Made by a program: the position numbers and the translations under genes. 64,000 nt of DNA, taken from the NCBI RefSeq assembly GCF_012568445.1, contig NZ_CP046190.1:126293-190292 (forward strand), read 5' to 3'. Of the stretch, positions 41,263 to 51,494 are shown piece by piece; the stretch's first letter is position 1, and the number at the start of each line of letters is the position of its first letter. Below the pieces are notes generated by a model, which saw only the letters and a list, made by a program, of their open reading frames with translations, made no database searches and was not told where the DNA came from. The stretch comes from Enterobacteriaceae endosymbiont of Donacia vulgaris (GTDB taxonomy: Bacteria > Pseudomonadota > Gammaproteobacteria > Enterobacterales > Enterobacteriaceae).

Positions 41263-43053
41263 TTATTTAGTATTTTTTAATATAGAAAGAAAAACTGAAG
41301 GTGGTAATTTTACATTACCAATATTTTTCATTCTTTTTTTTCCTTCTTTTTGTTTCTGAATTAATTTTTTTTTTCTACTAATATCTCCTCCATAACATTT
41401 AGCAATTACATTTTTACGTAATTGTTTTATATTTGCACTAGAAATAATTTTTTTTCCAATTGTAGCTTGGATTATAATATTGAATTGTTGCCTGGGAATT
41501 AATTTTTGAATTTTTTCTACTAATATTTTACTATAAGAATAAATATTATTTTTATAAGTCATTGTTGTTAAAGCATCAACACGTTTTTTATTAATTAAAA
41601 TATGAATACAAGTTAAATTAGATTTTTTAAATTTTAAAAAACTATAATCTAATGATCCATAACCTTTCGTAATAGATTTTAATTTATCAAAAAAATCTAT
41701 AATTACTTGAATCATAGGTATTTCGAAAATTAATATAACTTGATCCCCATGATACATTATATTTTTTTGTATACCATTTTTAGTAATACATAATTGAATA
41801 ATTTTTCCAATATATTTAATTGGAGAAAGTATCTTACATTTTAAAATTGGCTCTCTAATTTCTTTTATAACATGAGATGAAGGAAATTTAGATAAATTAT
41901 CTACATATAAAATATCTTTATTAATTGTTTCTATTTCATATTTTACAGAAGGCATAGTTGTAATTATATTTATATTATATTCTTTTAGTAAACGTTGTTG
42001 TATAATTTCCATATGTAATAAACCTAAAAAACCACATCTATATCCATGTCCTAGTATATCTGAGTTTTCTGGTTCAAAAAATAAAGAAGAATCATTTAAA
42101 CTTAATTTTTTTAATGCATTACTAAAAATTTTATATTCATCTGACATTATAGGAAATAACCCAGCAAAAACTTTAGGAATACTTTTTTTAAAGCTTGGCA
42201 TTAATATACTAGATGGTTCTATATATGATGTGATAGTAGCTCCTACTGGTACTTCATTTATATTTTTTATTCCTAAAACTATCCAACCAACATCACCACA
42301 TTTTAATTTATTTAAATATATTTTTTTTGGTGTAAAAATACCTATTTTTTCAACAAAATATTTTTTTTTAGTATTTAAAATAATAATTTTCATTCCTTTA
42401 GAAATTTTACCATTTTTAATACAAATTAAAACTATAACTCCTAAATATTTATCAAACCATGAATCTATAATAAGAGCTTGTAAAGAAGTTTGTATATTTC
42501 CTTTAGGAGGGGGAACATTTTTAATTAAATCTTCTATTATTTCTTTTATTCCTAATCCAGTTTTAGCAGAACATTTAAGAATTTTTTTAGATTTAATACC
42601 TATAATATTAGATATATCTTTTTTTATTTTTGTAATATTTATAGTTAACAAATCAATTTTATTTATAACGGGTAATACTGTCAGACCCATTTTAATAGCA
42701 ATATTATAATTAGATAAAGTTTGTGCTTCTATCCCTTGTGAAGCATCTATTAATAATAAAGCTCCTTCACATGCAGCTAAAGATCTAGAAACTTCATAAG
42801 AAAAATCTACATGTCCAGGAGTATCAATAAAATTTAATTTATAAAAATTATTATTTTTTGCTTTATAATTTAAAGAGACACTTTGTGCTTTTATTGTTAT
42901 ACCTCTCTCTTTTTCTAATGACATACTGTCTAATACTTGTGCTGTCATTTCTCTTTTAGATAAACCACCACAAATTTCAATTAATCTATCTGCGAATGTT
43001 GATTTACCATGATCAATATGAGCAATAATTGAAAAGTTTCTTATATTTTTCAT
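41263..43053 (-). CDS. lepA: Elongation factor 4 (LepA)
   Basis: Ribosome-associated GTPase that acts on stalled or mis-translocated ribosomes and in initiation or assembly. The GTP-binding motifs are intact: AHIDHGKST at residues 11-19, DTPGHVDF near residue 78, and NKIDL near residue 131. The characteristic LepA C-terminal domain ends with [20 protein letters not shown]. Length is 596 residues (E. coli 599). It heads the lepA-lepB-rnc-era-acpS series and so is probably the promoter-proximal gene. Confidence 0.97.
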   Translation of the reverse strand: MKNIRNFSIIAHIDHGKSTFADRLIEICGGLSKREMTAQVLDSMSLEKERGITIKAQSVSLNYKAKNNNFYKLNFIDTPGHVDFSYEVSRSLAACEGALLLIDASQGIEAQTLSNYNIAIKMGLTVLPVINKIDLLTINITKIKKDISNIIGIKSKKILKCSAKTGLGIKEIIEDLIKNVPPPKGNIQTSLQALIIDSWFDKYLGVIVLICIKNGKISKGMKIIILNTKKKYFVEKIGIFTPKKIYLNKLKCGDVGWIVLGIKNINEVPVGATITSYIEPSSILMPSFKKSIPKVFAGLFPIMSDEYKIFSNALKKLSLNDSSLFFEPENSDILGHGYRCGFLGLLHMEIIQQRLLKEYNINIITTMPSVKYEIETINKDILYVDNLSKFPSSHVIKEIREPILKCKILSPIKYIGKIIQLCITKNGIQKNIMYHGDQVILIFEIPMIQVIIDFFDKLKSITKGYGSLDYSFLKFKKSNLTCIHILINKKRVDALTTMTYKNNIYSYSKILVEKIQKLIPRQQFNIIIQATIGKKIISSANIKQLRKNVIAKCYGGDISRKKKLIQKQKEGKKRMKNIGNVKLPPSVFLSILKNTK

Positions 43054-43107
43054 AAAATAATTTTTTAAAAACCTATAAATATAGAAAATTAATTTTTATA
43101 ATATTAA

Positions 43108-45150
43108 TTATATTTTAATTCCTCTTTGTATAAGTAAAGAATTAATGTTTAATTGCTTACCACTAAATTTTTTAAATAAAATAATAGGATTTTCAGAACT
43201 GCCTAAAGATAAAAAATTATTTAAAAATTTTTTTCCTATTTTTAAATTTAATAATCCATTTTTTTTAAAATATAAAAAAACGTCTGCAGCTAATTGTTCT
43301 GACCATAAATAACTATAATATCCAGCAGCATATTCTCCACCAAATATATGATTAAATACATTTGTATATTTATTCCAAATTGGAATAGGAGTTATTGTAA
43401 TTAAATTTTTTCTTATTTCTTCTATTAAATCTGTTATTTGATTATTTTTTTTTAAATCAAATTCTTTATGTATTCTTATATCAAATAAACTTAATTCTAT
43501 TTGCCTCATAAGAGATAAAGCAGAATTATATTTTTTAGATTCAATTAATTTATTCATCATATTTACTGGTAAATTATTTTTATTTTTATAATGTTGTGAA
43601 ATTAATTTTAAAGATTCATATTCCCAACACCAATATTCCATAAATTGACTAGGAAATTCTACAATATCTAAAGGTATTCCATTAATTCCTGATATGTTAG
43701 GTATATTTATTTTTGAAGTAATATGATGTAAAGCATGGCCAAACTCATGAAATAAAGTTAAAACCTCATTATGATTAAGTAAAAAAAAATTATTAATAGA
43801 AGGAGTAAAATTACAATTAACATAAGCTATTGGGTATTGAAGTACCCCATTTGTTTTTAATATTCTTGATTGACATATATCCATCCAAGCACCACTACGT
43901 TTTTCTGAACGTATATATAAATCAAAATAAATACTACCATATAATTTATTATTAGAGTTAAAAACATCAAAAAACATAACACTATTATGCCAAACTGGTA
44001 CTTTCCTTTTTTTAAAAAATAAACCATATATTTTATTAATAATTTTAAACATTCCTTCCATTACAATATTAATTGGGAAATAATTACGAATAATATTTTC
44101 ATTTATTCCATATAAATAAAATTTATATTTTTCAGCAAAAAATGATATATCCCATGGATTTATTTTTGTTAAATTATATTTTTTTTTAATAAATTTTTTT
44201 AAATTACAAACTTCTTTTTTAGCTTGTTTTTTTGATAATTTTATTAATTTATATAAAAAAGATAAAACTTTATAAATTTTTTCAGCAGATTTAACGGCTA
44301 AAGATTGTTCTGAATAAGAACTATATCCTAATAAATTTGATAATTTTAAACGTAATGATAATTCTTTTATTATAATTGGTTCATTATTAAATTTAGATGA
44401 ATTAAGATCTAAAGAAGATGCTCTTGTATTATACATATAATATATTTTTTTTCTTAAAATATTATTTTTACAAAATGTTATAATTGATAAATAAATAGGA
44501 ATATCTAAAGTAATTAAATATCCTTGTTTATTTTTTAATAAAGCATTTTTATTCATAATATTTATTATATGATCTGGAATCCCATCTAGTTCTTTTTTAT
44601 TTAAAATATTTTTTTCTAATTTTTGAGTACTATCAAAAATATTATTATTAAAAATATTTTGTAAATTTAATAAACGATTAATAATTTTTGAATATATATT
44701 TTTTTTTTCTTTAGATAATAAAATTCCTGAAAGTTGAAAATCACGTATTATATCATTAAGAGATTTAATTTTTAATTGATCAAAATTTAAATTTTCTTGG
44801 TTATTTTGTATTTGTATATAAGCATTATATAAATCTTTATTTTGTTTAAACCATAAGTTATAATTAGTAATTATTTGAATACTAGTTTCATAAATTTTTC
44901 TTATTTTACTATTATTACAAACATAATTTAAATGATTTATTGGTGAAAAAATACGATATAAATTTTCATCTAATTCTAATATTTTTTGACAGAAATTATT
45001 CCAATTATAATTATTTTTATGTTTATTTAAAATTTTATTAATTTCTTTTTTAGAATTATTAATTGTAATTTTTATTGCAGATAACATGCAATTATGAGTT
45101 ATTTTATCAAACGGAGGTAATAGAAAATCAGATAATAATGGATTATTCAT
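43108..45150 (-). CDS. prlC: Oligopeptidase A
   Basis: Cytoplasmic M3 zinc metallopeptidase that degrades peptides, including released signal peptides. The zinc motif HEFGHALHH is near residue 469 with the downstream Glu in FPSQFMEYW, and the family C-terminal region GGEYAAGYYSYLWSEQLA is intact. Length is 680 residues, as in E. coli. Dcp is the related alternative, but length and the MNNPLLSDFLLPPFDKI start favour PrlC. It lies next to rlmB, which is not its neighbour in E. coli, marking a rearrangement point. A 102-bp gap separates the genes. Confidence 0.93.
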   Translation of the reverse strand: MNNPLLSDFLLPPFDKITHNCMLSAIKITINNSKKEINKILNKHKNNYNWNNFCQKILELDENLYRIFSPINHLNYVCNNSKIRKIYETSIQIITNYNLWFKQNKDLYNAYIQIQNNQENLNFDQLKIKSLNDIIRDFQLSGILLSKEKKNIYSKIINRLLNLQNIFNNNIFDSTQKLEKNILNKKELDGIPDHIINIMNKNALLKNKQGYLITLDIPIYLSIITFCKNNILRKKIYYMYNTRASSLDLNSSKFNNEPIIIKELSLRLKLSNLLGYSSYSEQSLAVKSAEKIYKVLSFLYKLIKLSKKQAKKEVCNLKKFIKKKYNLTKINPWDISFFAEKYKFYLYGINENIIRNYFPINIVMEGMFKIINKIYGLFFKKRKVPVWHNSVMFFDVFNSNNKLYGSIYFDLYIRSEKRSGAWMDICQSRILKTNGVLQYPIAYVNCNFTPSINNFFLLNHNEVLTLFHEFGHALHHITSKINIPNISGINGIPLDIVEFPSQFMEYWCWEYESLKLISQHYKNKNNLPVNMMNKLIESKKYNSALSLMRQIELSLFDIRIHKEFDLKKNNQITDLIEEIRKNLITITPIPIWNKYTNVFNHIFGGEYAAGYYSYLWSEQLAADVFLYFKKNGLLNLKIGKKFLNNFLSLGSSENPIILFKKFSGKQLNINSLLIQRGIKI

Positions 45151-45252
45151 AATAAATTTCCAATATATATATACAGATAATAAAATTATAAAATATTAAT
45201 TAAATAATAAGTTTATTTAACAAATTATATTTTATATTAATTATTCATAAAA

Positions 45253-45996
45253 TTAAAAAATATTATTTTGTCTAGTGATTTCAAATAAACAAATTCCAGT
45301 AGCGACAGAAACATTTAAAGAGTTTAAATTATGAAACATAGGTATAGAAACTAATAAATCACATTTTTTTTTAATAATAGATCTTATTCCTTTATCTTCA
45401 GAACCAATAATTAAACATATTGGATATTTTAATTTATTATTATAAATAATATTATTTTTTTTATTATTATCAGCTCCAATAATATAAATTTTATTAGATT
45501 TTAAAAAATTAATAATATTTATCAAACTTTTTACAAAAATTATGGGTATATATTCTGATGTTCCACAAGATATTTTTTTTACTATAGCATTTATTTTAAC
45601 AGAATTTTTTTTAGGTAAAATAATTATATTAACACCAAATGCAACGGCACTTCTAATACATGCTCCTAAATTATGAGTATCTGTAAGACGATCTAAAATA
45701 AGAATAAATATCTTTTTTGATTCATTTATAATTTTATAAATATCTTTTTCTTTAAAAGATTTAGATATATTTATTATACTCATAATACCCTGATGTATAC
45801 TATTATTAGTTTTTTGATCTAACCATTTTTTATTAACTTTATTTATTTGAATATTATATTTATTTATATATAAAAATAATTCTTTAATTTTATTAGATTG
45901 TTTTTTACTATTTAAAATAAATATTTTTTTTACACAAAAAGGATTTTTTTTTAAAATACTTATAACAGAATGTATACCAAAAATAATATCTTTCAT
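45253..45996 (-). CDS. rlmB: 23S rRNA Gm2251 2'-O-methyltransferase RlmB
   Basis: SpoU-family knotted methyltransferase acting on G2251 in the 23S rRNA P-loop. The N-terminus IFGIHSVISILKK is the substrate-binding domain; the SPOUT motifs are LDRLTDTHNLGACIRSAVAF near residue 100, IGSEDKGI near residue 193, and SIPMFHNLNSLNVSVATGI near the C-terminus. Length is 247 residues (E. coli 243). In E. coli it ends the miaA-hfq-hflX-hflK-hflC-purA-nsrR-rnr-rlmB series; here all genes between miaA and rlmB are missing. Confidence 0.96.
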   Translation of the reverse strand: MKDIIFGIHSVISILKKNPFCVKKIFILNSKKQSNKIKELFLYINKYNIQINKVNKKWLDQKTNNSIHQGIMSIINISKSFKEKDIYKIINESKKIFILILDRLTDTHNLGACIRSAVAFGVNIIILPKKNSVKINAIVKKISCGTSEYIPIIFVKSLINIINFLKSNKIYIIGADNNKKNNIIYNNKLKYPICLIIGSEDKGIRSIIKKKCDLLVSIPMFHNLNSLNVSVATGICLFEITRQNNIF

Positions 45997-46074
45997 ATTA
46001 TTAAATCATTATTTTAATAAATTAAATATATCATAATATAAAAATATAATTTTAAATTTTTTATTTGAAATAAA

Positions 46075-47022
46075 TTATTTTTTTTTTTTGATAAATGTTA
46101 TAAGATAATCATAAGCTTTATAAATTTGATTACTATCAAACCAATATAAATTTTTCCAATAACGTAACCAAGTTAATTGTTTTTTTGCTAAATGACGTGT
46201 TGCAAAAATAGTTTGTTGTACCATTTCATTATAATTTATTTGATTAACAAGATATAAAAACATTTGTTTATATCCAATACAACGTATTGCAGGAAAATGA
46301 ATTTTTAAATATTTATTTTTAATAAGATTTTTTACTTCTTCTTCAAAACCTAATTCTAACATTTTAAAAACTCTATTTTCTATATTCTTATATAAAATTT
46401 CTCGATTAAAATAAGTTAATCCAAATTGATATATATTATAAGGAATTTTATTACCTGGAATTTTTTTTATTTCACTTAAAGTTTTTCCTGTTAAAAAAAA
46501 TATTTCTAAAGCTCTTAAATTACGCTGTATATCATTACAATGAATTTTATTTGCAGATATAATATCAATTGTTTTTAACATATCATGATATGATTTATAT
46601 AATTTATTTTTTATTTTATTAGTAATCATATTACGTATTTTAAAATTAGCTGCAGGTAATAAAGGAGACATAGTATTAATTAATACATTATAGTAAAACA
46701 TACTTCCTCCTACTAATAGTGGAATTTTCCCCTTTTTAGTAATTTTATCCATAATATTTAAAACATCATTATAAAATTCTATTACAGAATATGACTGATA
46801 TGGTTCTTTAATATCAATTAACCAATGTTTTGTATAAAAAAAATCATTTTTTCTTGGTTTATCTGTTCCTATATTTAATTTTTTGTAAATTAAAGAAGAA
46901 TCTACACTGATTAATTCCACAGGTAAAATTCTAGCTAATCGACTAGCTAAATACGTTTTTTTAGAAGCTGTAGTTCCCATTAAAAAAATAGCTATTGGTA
47001 ATATTTTATTTTTTTTATTCAT
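46075..47022 (-). CDS. miaA: tRNA dimethylallyltransferase MiaA (altered P-loop)
   Basis: Adds an isopentenyl group to A37 of tRNAs reading UNN codons. The family region VELISVDSSLIYKKLNIGTDKPR and the RNLRALEIFFLTGK motif near residue 165 are clear. The P-loop, GPTASGKT in E. coli, reads GTTASKKT (residues 16-23): the invariant Gly is replaced by Lys21 (codon 46960-46962). Length is 315 residues (E. coli 316). It directly follows mutL as in E. coli. The C-terminus is a run of four Lys from 12 consecutive A. MiaB is not in view. Confidence 0.94.
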   Translation of the reverse strand: MNKKNKILPIAIFLMGTTASKKTYLASRLARILPVELISVDSSLIYKKLNIGTDKPRKNDFFYTKHWLIDIKEPYQSYSVIEFYNDVLNIMDKITKKGKIPLLVGGSMFYYNVLINTMSPLLPAANFKIRNMITNKIKNKLYKSYHDMLKTIDIISANKIHCNDIQRNLRALEIFFLTGKTLSEIKKIPGNKIPYNIYQFGLTYFNREILYKNIENRVFKMLELGFEEEVKNLIKNKYLKIHFPAIRCIGYKQMFLYLVNQINYNEMVQQTIFATRHLAKKQLTWLRYWKNLYWFDSNQIYKAYDYLITFIKKKK

Positions 47023-47030
47023 AATAAAAA

Positions 47031-48752
47031 TTATATTTTAATTATATAAAACAATTTTTTTATTGAAAAATTGTTTTTTTCTAATTTTAATAATTCTAAT
47101 TCCATTAATAAATTTATAATTTTCGAAGAATCCCATTTTTCATTTAAATTAATTAAATAATTAATAATCCATTTTTGAATTTTATTTAAAGAAATTATTT
47201 TTATGTTTAAAAAATCTTTTAATAAAGACAAAAAAAAATTTTTAATATTATAGTCATATAAAAATATAGGTATATATAAAATATGAATTATATTATTTTG
47301 ATTTATGTTAAATTTAAAACCTAATTTTTTTAAAAAATATTTTATTTTATATACAATTAAATATTCTTTTTTTTCTATATTAACAGAGATATTAATCTTA
47401 ATACTATTTATAGTATTTTTATTTTTTAAATATAATTTAAATTTAATTTTTAATAATAAAGAAAATATTTCTTTTATTAAGATAGAATATAAAAGATTAT
47501 TTTTTTCTATGATAATATAAGTATTTTGTAAAATTGTTAAAAATTTACCAAAATTTTTAAAATTAAAAATTGGTAAATTTTCTAAATATACCAAGTTTTT
47601 TTTTTTAATATTATTAAATAATAAACGATTTTTTATAGAAAGTTTTTTTTGAATAAAAAAATATTCTACATCTTTTACTTTTAATTGATTAATATCATTA
47701 TTTTTTATTAAATTAATATTTATATTATCATTAATTTTTTTGATAAAATTATTATCACATAATAATTTTGTTATATTTTGAAATATAAAATTATATATTT
47801 CTTGTATATTATAAAAACATATATTATTTTTTTGTGGATGTATATTTATATCAATTTGATCAGGTTCTATTTTTAAATGTAATATAAAAGAAAATTTATA
47901 ATTATTATTTAATTTATTAAATAATATTTCTTTAATAATACGATAAATAAAATTAGTATATACTATACGATTATTAACATAAAAATATTTAAATAAATTA
48001 TTTATTAAATTATTTTCTTTATATATAATTATCCAACCATATAATTCTAATTTTTTATTAATAAAATTAAATTTTAATGAATTTTTTAAAAAATAACTAC
48101 CACAAATTACTTTTATACGATTTAAATAAGAAATGTTATCTGTAACTTTTTTAAAATTATAGATAGTTTTATTATTATATATAAATTTAATTCCTATACC
48201 AAATTTCATTAAACTTATTTTTTTAATTATATTTTTAATATAAACAAACTCTATACTTTCATTTGAAAGAGATAATCTTCTTGCAGGAAAGTTATAAAAA
48301 AGATCAGATAAAATTATAGTTGTTCCAATTGGATGAGAAATTGGTTTAAAATAAATTATTTTTTCATTAAATCCTTCTGTATATAATTGCCAACCAATTC
48401 TTTGTTTGGATGTTTTAGATAGGATAGTCATCCTAGATATAGCCTTTATACTAGTTAAAGCTTCACCTCTAAAACCAAAACTCTTAAAAGAATCCAAATC
48501 ATTTAAATTAAATATTTTGCTTGTAGCATGTTTTTTTATACATAAATTTAAATTTTTTTTATTCATGCCTATCCCATTATCATTTATATAAATATATTTA
48601 ATACCTCCTTTTTTTATAGACAAATTTATTTGTGAAGCTTTTGCATCAATACTATTTTCTATTAATTCTTTAACTACAGTTGCAGGTCTATCTATTACTT
48701 CTCCTGCAGCAATTCTTTTTATAACATTTTTTGGTAAAATTTTAATATGCAT
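47031..48752 (-). CDS. mutL: DNA mismatch repair protein MutL
   Basis: GHKL-ATPase matchmaker that couples MutS to downstream repair. The N-terminal ATPase has all four motifs: ELIENSIDAKAS near residue 30, NDNGIGM near residue 57, GFRGEALTSI near residue 93, and the Ser5-fold region ending IDINIHPQKN. The remainder (about residues 330-573) is strongly drifted, but the C-terminal dimerisation domain can still be followed. Like E. coli MutL it has no metal-binding endonuclease motif. Length is 573 residues (E. coli 615). Partner mutS lies at 2777. The genes between mutL and orn in E. coli (including amiB and tsaE) are gone. Confidence 0.95.
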   Translation of the reverse strand: MHIKILPKNVIKRIAAGEVIDRPATVVKELIENSIDAKASQINLSIKKGGIKYIYINDNGIGMNKKNLNLCIKKHATSKIFNLNDLDSFKSFGFRGEALTSIKAISRMTILSKTSKQRIGWQLYTEGFNEKIIYFKPISHPIGTTIILSDLFYNFPARRLSLSNESIEFVYIKNIIKKISLMKFGIGIKFIYNNKTIYNFKKVTDNISYLNRIKVICGSYFLKNSLKFNFINKKLELYGWIIIYKENNLINNLFKYFYVNNRIVYTNFIYRIIKEILFNKLNNNYKFSFILHLKIEPDQIDINIHPQKNNICFYNIQEIYNFIFQNITKLLCDNNFIKKINDNININLIKNNDINQLKVKDVEYFFIQKKLSIKNRLLFNNIKKKNLVYLENLPIFNFKNFGKFLTILQNTYIIIEKNNLLYSILIKEIFSLLLKIKFKLYLKNKNTINSIKINISVNIEKKEYLIVYKIKYFLKKLGFKFNINQNNIIHILYIPIFLYDYNIKNFFLSLLKDFLNIKIISLNKIQKWIINYLINLNEKWDSSKIINLLMELELLKLEKNNFSIKKLFYIIKI

Positions 48753-48794
48753 TATTTATAATATTAATGTATAAATTTATTTATTTTAAAATAG

Positions 48795-48868
48795 AGCGGG
48801 AAACGAGATTCGAACTCGCGACCCCAACCATGGCAAGGTTGTGCTCTACCATACTGAGCTATTCCCGC
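48795..48868 (-). tRNA. tRNA-Gly (GCC)
   Basis: 74-nt cloverleaf, minus strand. The acceptor arms GCGGGAA and TTCCCGC pair completely, the anticodon loop is TTGCCAT with anticodon GCC on a fully paired CAACC/GGTTG stem, and the T-arm is complete with one G-T pair. The discriminator is T and CCA is not encoded. Position between mutL and orn corresponds to the E. coli glyVXY cluster, reduced to one copy. Confidence 0.97.
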
Positions 48869-48895
48869 TAAATAGAAATATAAATAACTTAATTA

Positions 48896-48925
48896 ATGAT
48901 ATGAAATTTACGTTTTATTTGTCAA
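48896..48925 (-). promoter_or_regulatory. Probable sigma-70 promoter of the tRNA-Gly gene
   Basis: On the minus strand, TTGACA (48920-48925) and TATCAT (48896-48901) are separated by 18 bp and lie 27 bp before the tRNA. The -35 is perfect and the -10 matches at five of six positions. Confidence 0.65.
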
Positions 48926-48942
48926 TATATTTATTTAAAATA

Positions 48943-49494
48943 TTATTTATTATTAAAAAGAAAATTTTTATAAAATTTTAATTCGTTTATAGATTCATTT
49001 ATATCATAAAAAGCACTGTGTTTATTTTTTTTTTTTTTTTTAAAATTAGAATAAATTTTTGGATTCCATCTTTTTATAAGTTCTTTTATTGAACTTACAT
49101 CAATATTACGATAATGAAAATATTTTTCTAGTTTAGGCATATAATTATATAAAAAAATACGATCTTTATAAATACTATTACCACATAAAGGAGTACTTTT
49201 AGGTTTAATCCATAATTTTAAAAAATTTAAAATATATATTTCTGCTTTTTTTTCATTAAATTTACTATTTTGAATTTTTTGAATTAAACCAGTTTTTTTA
49301 TGTATATTTTTATTCCATAAATTCATAGTATTTAAAATATTATCTGGTTGATATATTGGGATAACTATTTCTTGATTGATAATTTCTAAATTAGAATTAG
49401 TAATAATAATAGCAATTTCAATGATACGATCTAACTTTGGATTAAGACCCGTCATTTCTAGATCTAACCATATTAAATTCTTATCTATTTGCAC
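48943..49494 (-). CDS. orn: Oligoribonuclease
   Basis: DEDDh 3'-5' exonuclease that finishes RNA decay by cleaving dinucleotides. The first motif WLDLEMTGLNPKLDRIIEIA is at residues 9-28, and later acidic and His positions (SFYD-type SAFYDINESI near the C-terminus) are in place. Length is 183 residues (E. coli 181). A run of 17 consecutive A on the coding strand (49025-49041 as T on the plus strand) encodes the five lysines near residue 152; the frame on both sides is correct. It is divergent from psd, in E. coli order with rsgA missing between them. Confidence 0.96.
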   Translation of the reverse strand: MQIDKNLIWLDLEMTGLNPKLDRIIEIAIIITNSNLEIINQEIVIPIYQPDNILNTMNLWNKNIHKKTGLIQKIQNSKFNEKKAEIYILNFLKLWIKPKSTPLCGNSIYKDRIFLYNYMPKLEKYFHYRNIDVSSIKELIKRWNPKIYSNFKKKKKNKHSAFYDINESINELKFYKNFLFNNK

Positions 49495-49603
49495 AAATAA
49501 TATCCTTATATTATTTTTTTTATAAAAATTTAAATTTTTAAATATTATTTAATAATATTTTTTTGTATTATATTTAAATATTTCATAAAAAATTATTTAT
49601 AAA

Positions 49604-50476
49604 ATGAAAAAAAAAATTTATTTATATATACAAAACATATTACCACAATTTTTAATTACAAAATTTTTTAGTTATTTTACAAAAAAAAAGCTTGGGCTAA
49701 TTACTACTTCTTTAATATTTTTATTTATTAAAATATATAAAATAAATATGAAAGAAGTAAAATATCCTAATATTTTTTATTATAAAACTTTTAATAAATT
49801 TTTTATAAGAAAATTAAATATGAATAAAAGACCAATTGATAATGATAAAAATCATATTATTCAAAATACAGATGGAACAGTTAATGAAATAGGTATTATA
49901 AAAAAAAATACACTTTTTCAATTTAAAGGTTGTTGTTATTCACTTTATAATCTTATAGGACAAGATTCTAAAATAAACAAAATTTTTAATAATGGTTTTT
50001 TTATAAATGTCTATTTATCTCCTAAAGACTATCATAGAGTACATATGTCTTGTAATGGGACTTTATTAAAAATAATATATATTCCTGGAAAATTATTTCC
50101 AGTTAATCATATAATATCTAAAAATTTATGTAATTTATTTATTTTAAATGAAAGAGTAATCTTTGTTTTTAAAACATCTTTTGGATTTATCATAAAAATT
50201 TTAATTGGAGCCCAAATAGTAGGTGGGATTTATACTTCTTGGTACGGTTCAGTTATTTCTTCTAGAACAAATAATATTAAAATTTGGAATTGGCCATACA
50301 TAAAGAATTTTTATAAAAAAGATTTTATTTATTTAAAAAAAGGCGAAGAAATGGGATATTTTAATATAGGATCAACTGTAATTACTCTATTTCCTCCTAA
50401 AACAATTAAATTTAATCCTATATTAAAAAAAGGAGTAAAAACTAAAATTGGAGAATTATTAGCATTCATTATTTAG
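49604..50476 (+). CDS. psd: Phosphatidylserine decarboxylase proenzyme
   Basis: Inner-membrane enzyme making phosphatidylethanolamine. The self-cleavage motif is NIGSTVITLF; Ser257 would become the pyruvoyl group. Upstream conserved parts are FFIRKLNMNKRPID, the NVYLSPKDYHRVHM region near residue 140, and FPVNHI. Length is 290 residues (E. coli 322), the missing part being at the C-terminus beyond the small subunit. The pathway needs PssA, not in this window. It converges on epmA. Retention implies that the symbiont still makes its own PE membrane lipid. Confidence 0.95.
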   Translation: MKKKIYLYIQNILPQFLITKFFSYFTKKKLGLITTSLIFLFIKIYKINMKEVKYPNIFYYKTFNKFFIRKLNMNKRPIDNDKNHIIQNTDGTVNEIGIIKKNTLFQFKGCCYSLYNLIGQDSKINKIFNNGFFINVYLSPKDYHRVHMSCNGTLLKIIYIPGKLFPVNHIISKNLCNLFILNERVIFVFKTSFGFIIKILIGAQIVGGIYTSWYGSVISSRTNNIKIWNWPYIKNFYKKDFIYLKKGEEMGYFNIGSTVITLFPPKTIKFNPILKKGVKTKIGELLAFII

Positions 50477-50495
50477 AAGTAAAAATTTTTATATA

Positions 50496-51470
50496 TTAAG
50501 AATTTTTTATAGAAAAACTAATAGCTTTATGAATAGATTTTTTTTTTAATAAAAACATAATAAATCTATCTAAACCTATAGCCATACCTGAATAATTTGG
50601 GATACCATATTTCATTGCTTTTAGTAAATAATTATCTACTCTTTTTATGGGTAAACCCATTAGTTTTCTTTTATTATTATCTTCGTCAAATCTTTTTTTT
50701 TGTTCTTTATAATTAGTTAACTCATGGAAACCATTACCTAATTCTACACCTTTAAAAAATACTTCAAATCTATTTGCTATATTTTTATTTTTTTTATTTA
50801 TAGTTTCAGTAGTTTTTTGTGATGCTGGAAAATTGTATATTAATATTGGAGATATAAATCCTAATTTAGGTACAATATATAAATCAAATAATAATTGTAA
50901 ATAATTATTTTTTATAAAAAAGTGATTATTTTTTTTTTCTTTTACAAAACCTATTTTTTTAATTAAAAATAATAATTTTTTTTGATTTACATGAAAAGGA
51001 TTTATTTTTAAATATTTTAAAAAAATTTTTTTATATGAATAATTTTTAATTTTATTAAATCCAAATTTTTTAAAAAAAGAGTTTACTTCTAACATTAATT
51101 GTTTTAAATTATAATTTTTATGATACCATTCTAACATGGTAAATTCTGGATTATGATATCTACCAAACTCTCCATTACGAAAACTATGACATATTTGATA
51201 AATTGAATGATTTATTTTAGATGCAAGTATTCTTTTCATATGATATTCAGGACTAGTAATTAAAAATAATTCTTTTTTATTTGTAAAATAAGAAAAATTA
51301 GTACTAAATTGTTGTAAATAAATATTTGTATTTTCATATTTAGTTAATATTGGTGTTTCTACTTCAATAAAATTTTTTTTATCAAAAAAATTTCTTATTT
51401 TCTTTATTATAATAGCACGTTGAATTAAATCATTAATTTTAGCGCTAGTTAAGTAATTAGAATTTTTCAT
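50496..51470 (-). CDS. epmA: EF-P lysine ligase EpmA (PoxA/GenX)
   Basis: A truncated class II lysyl-tRNA synthetase paralogue that attaches (R)-beta-lysine to EF-P. Motif 2 is visible as HSFRNGEFGRYHNPEFTMLE near residue 92 and motif 3 as GMAIGLDRFIMFLL near residue 299. There is no N-terminal anticodon-binding domain, which excludes LysS. Length is 324 residues (E. coli 325). Its substrate efp is the next gene upstream (24 bp) and epmB lies beyond, so the modification set is clustered more tightly than in E. coli. Confidence 0.95.
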   Translation of the reverse strand: MKNSNYLTSAKINDLIQRAIIIKKIRNFFDKKNFIEVETPILTKYENTNIYLQQFSTNFSYFTNKKELFLITSPEYHMKRILASKINHSIYQICHSFRNGEFGRYHNPEFTMLEWYHKNYNLKQLMLEVNSFFKKFGFNKIKNYSYKKIFLKYLKINPFHVNQKKLLFLIKKIGFVKEKKNNHFFIKNNYLQLLFDLYIVPKLGFISPILIYNFPASQKTTETINKKNKNIANRFEVFFKGVELGNGFHELTNYKEQKKRFDEDNNKRKLMGLPIKRVDNYLLKAMKYGIPNYSGMAIGLDRFIMFLLKKKSIHKAISFSIKNS

Positions 51471-51494
51471 ATTATTTAAAAATTAATAATTTTA

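Noticed and set aside
42230-42709. 159-codon open frame on the plus strand inside lepA
   Set aside because: It is antisense to strongly conserved lepA codons, has no recognisable domain, and comes from the lack of stops opposite AT-rich coding sequence.
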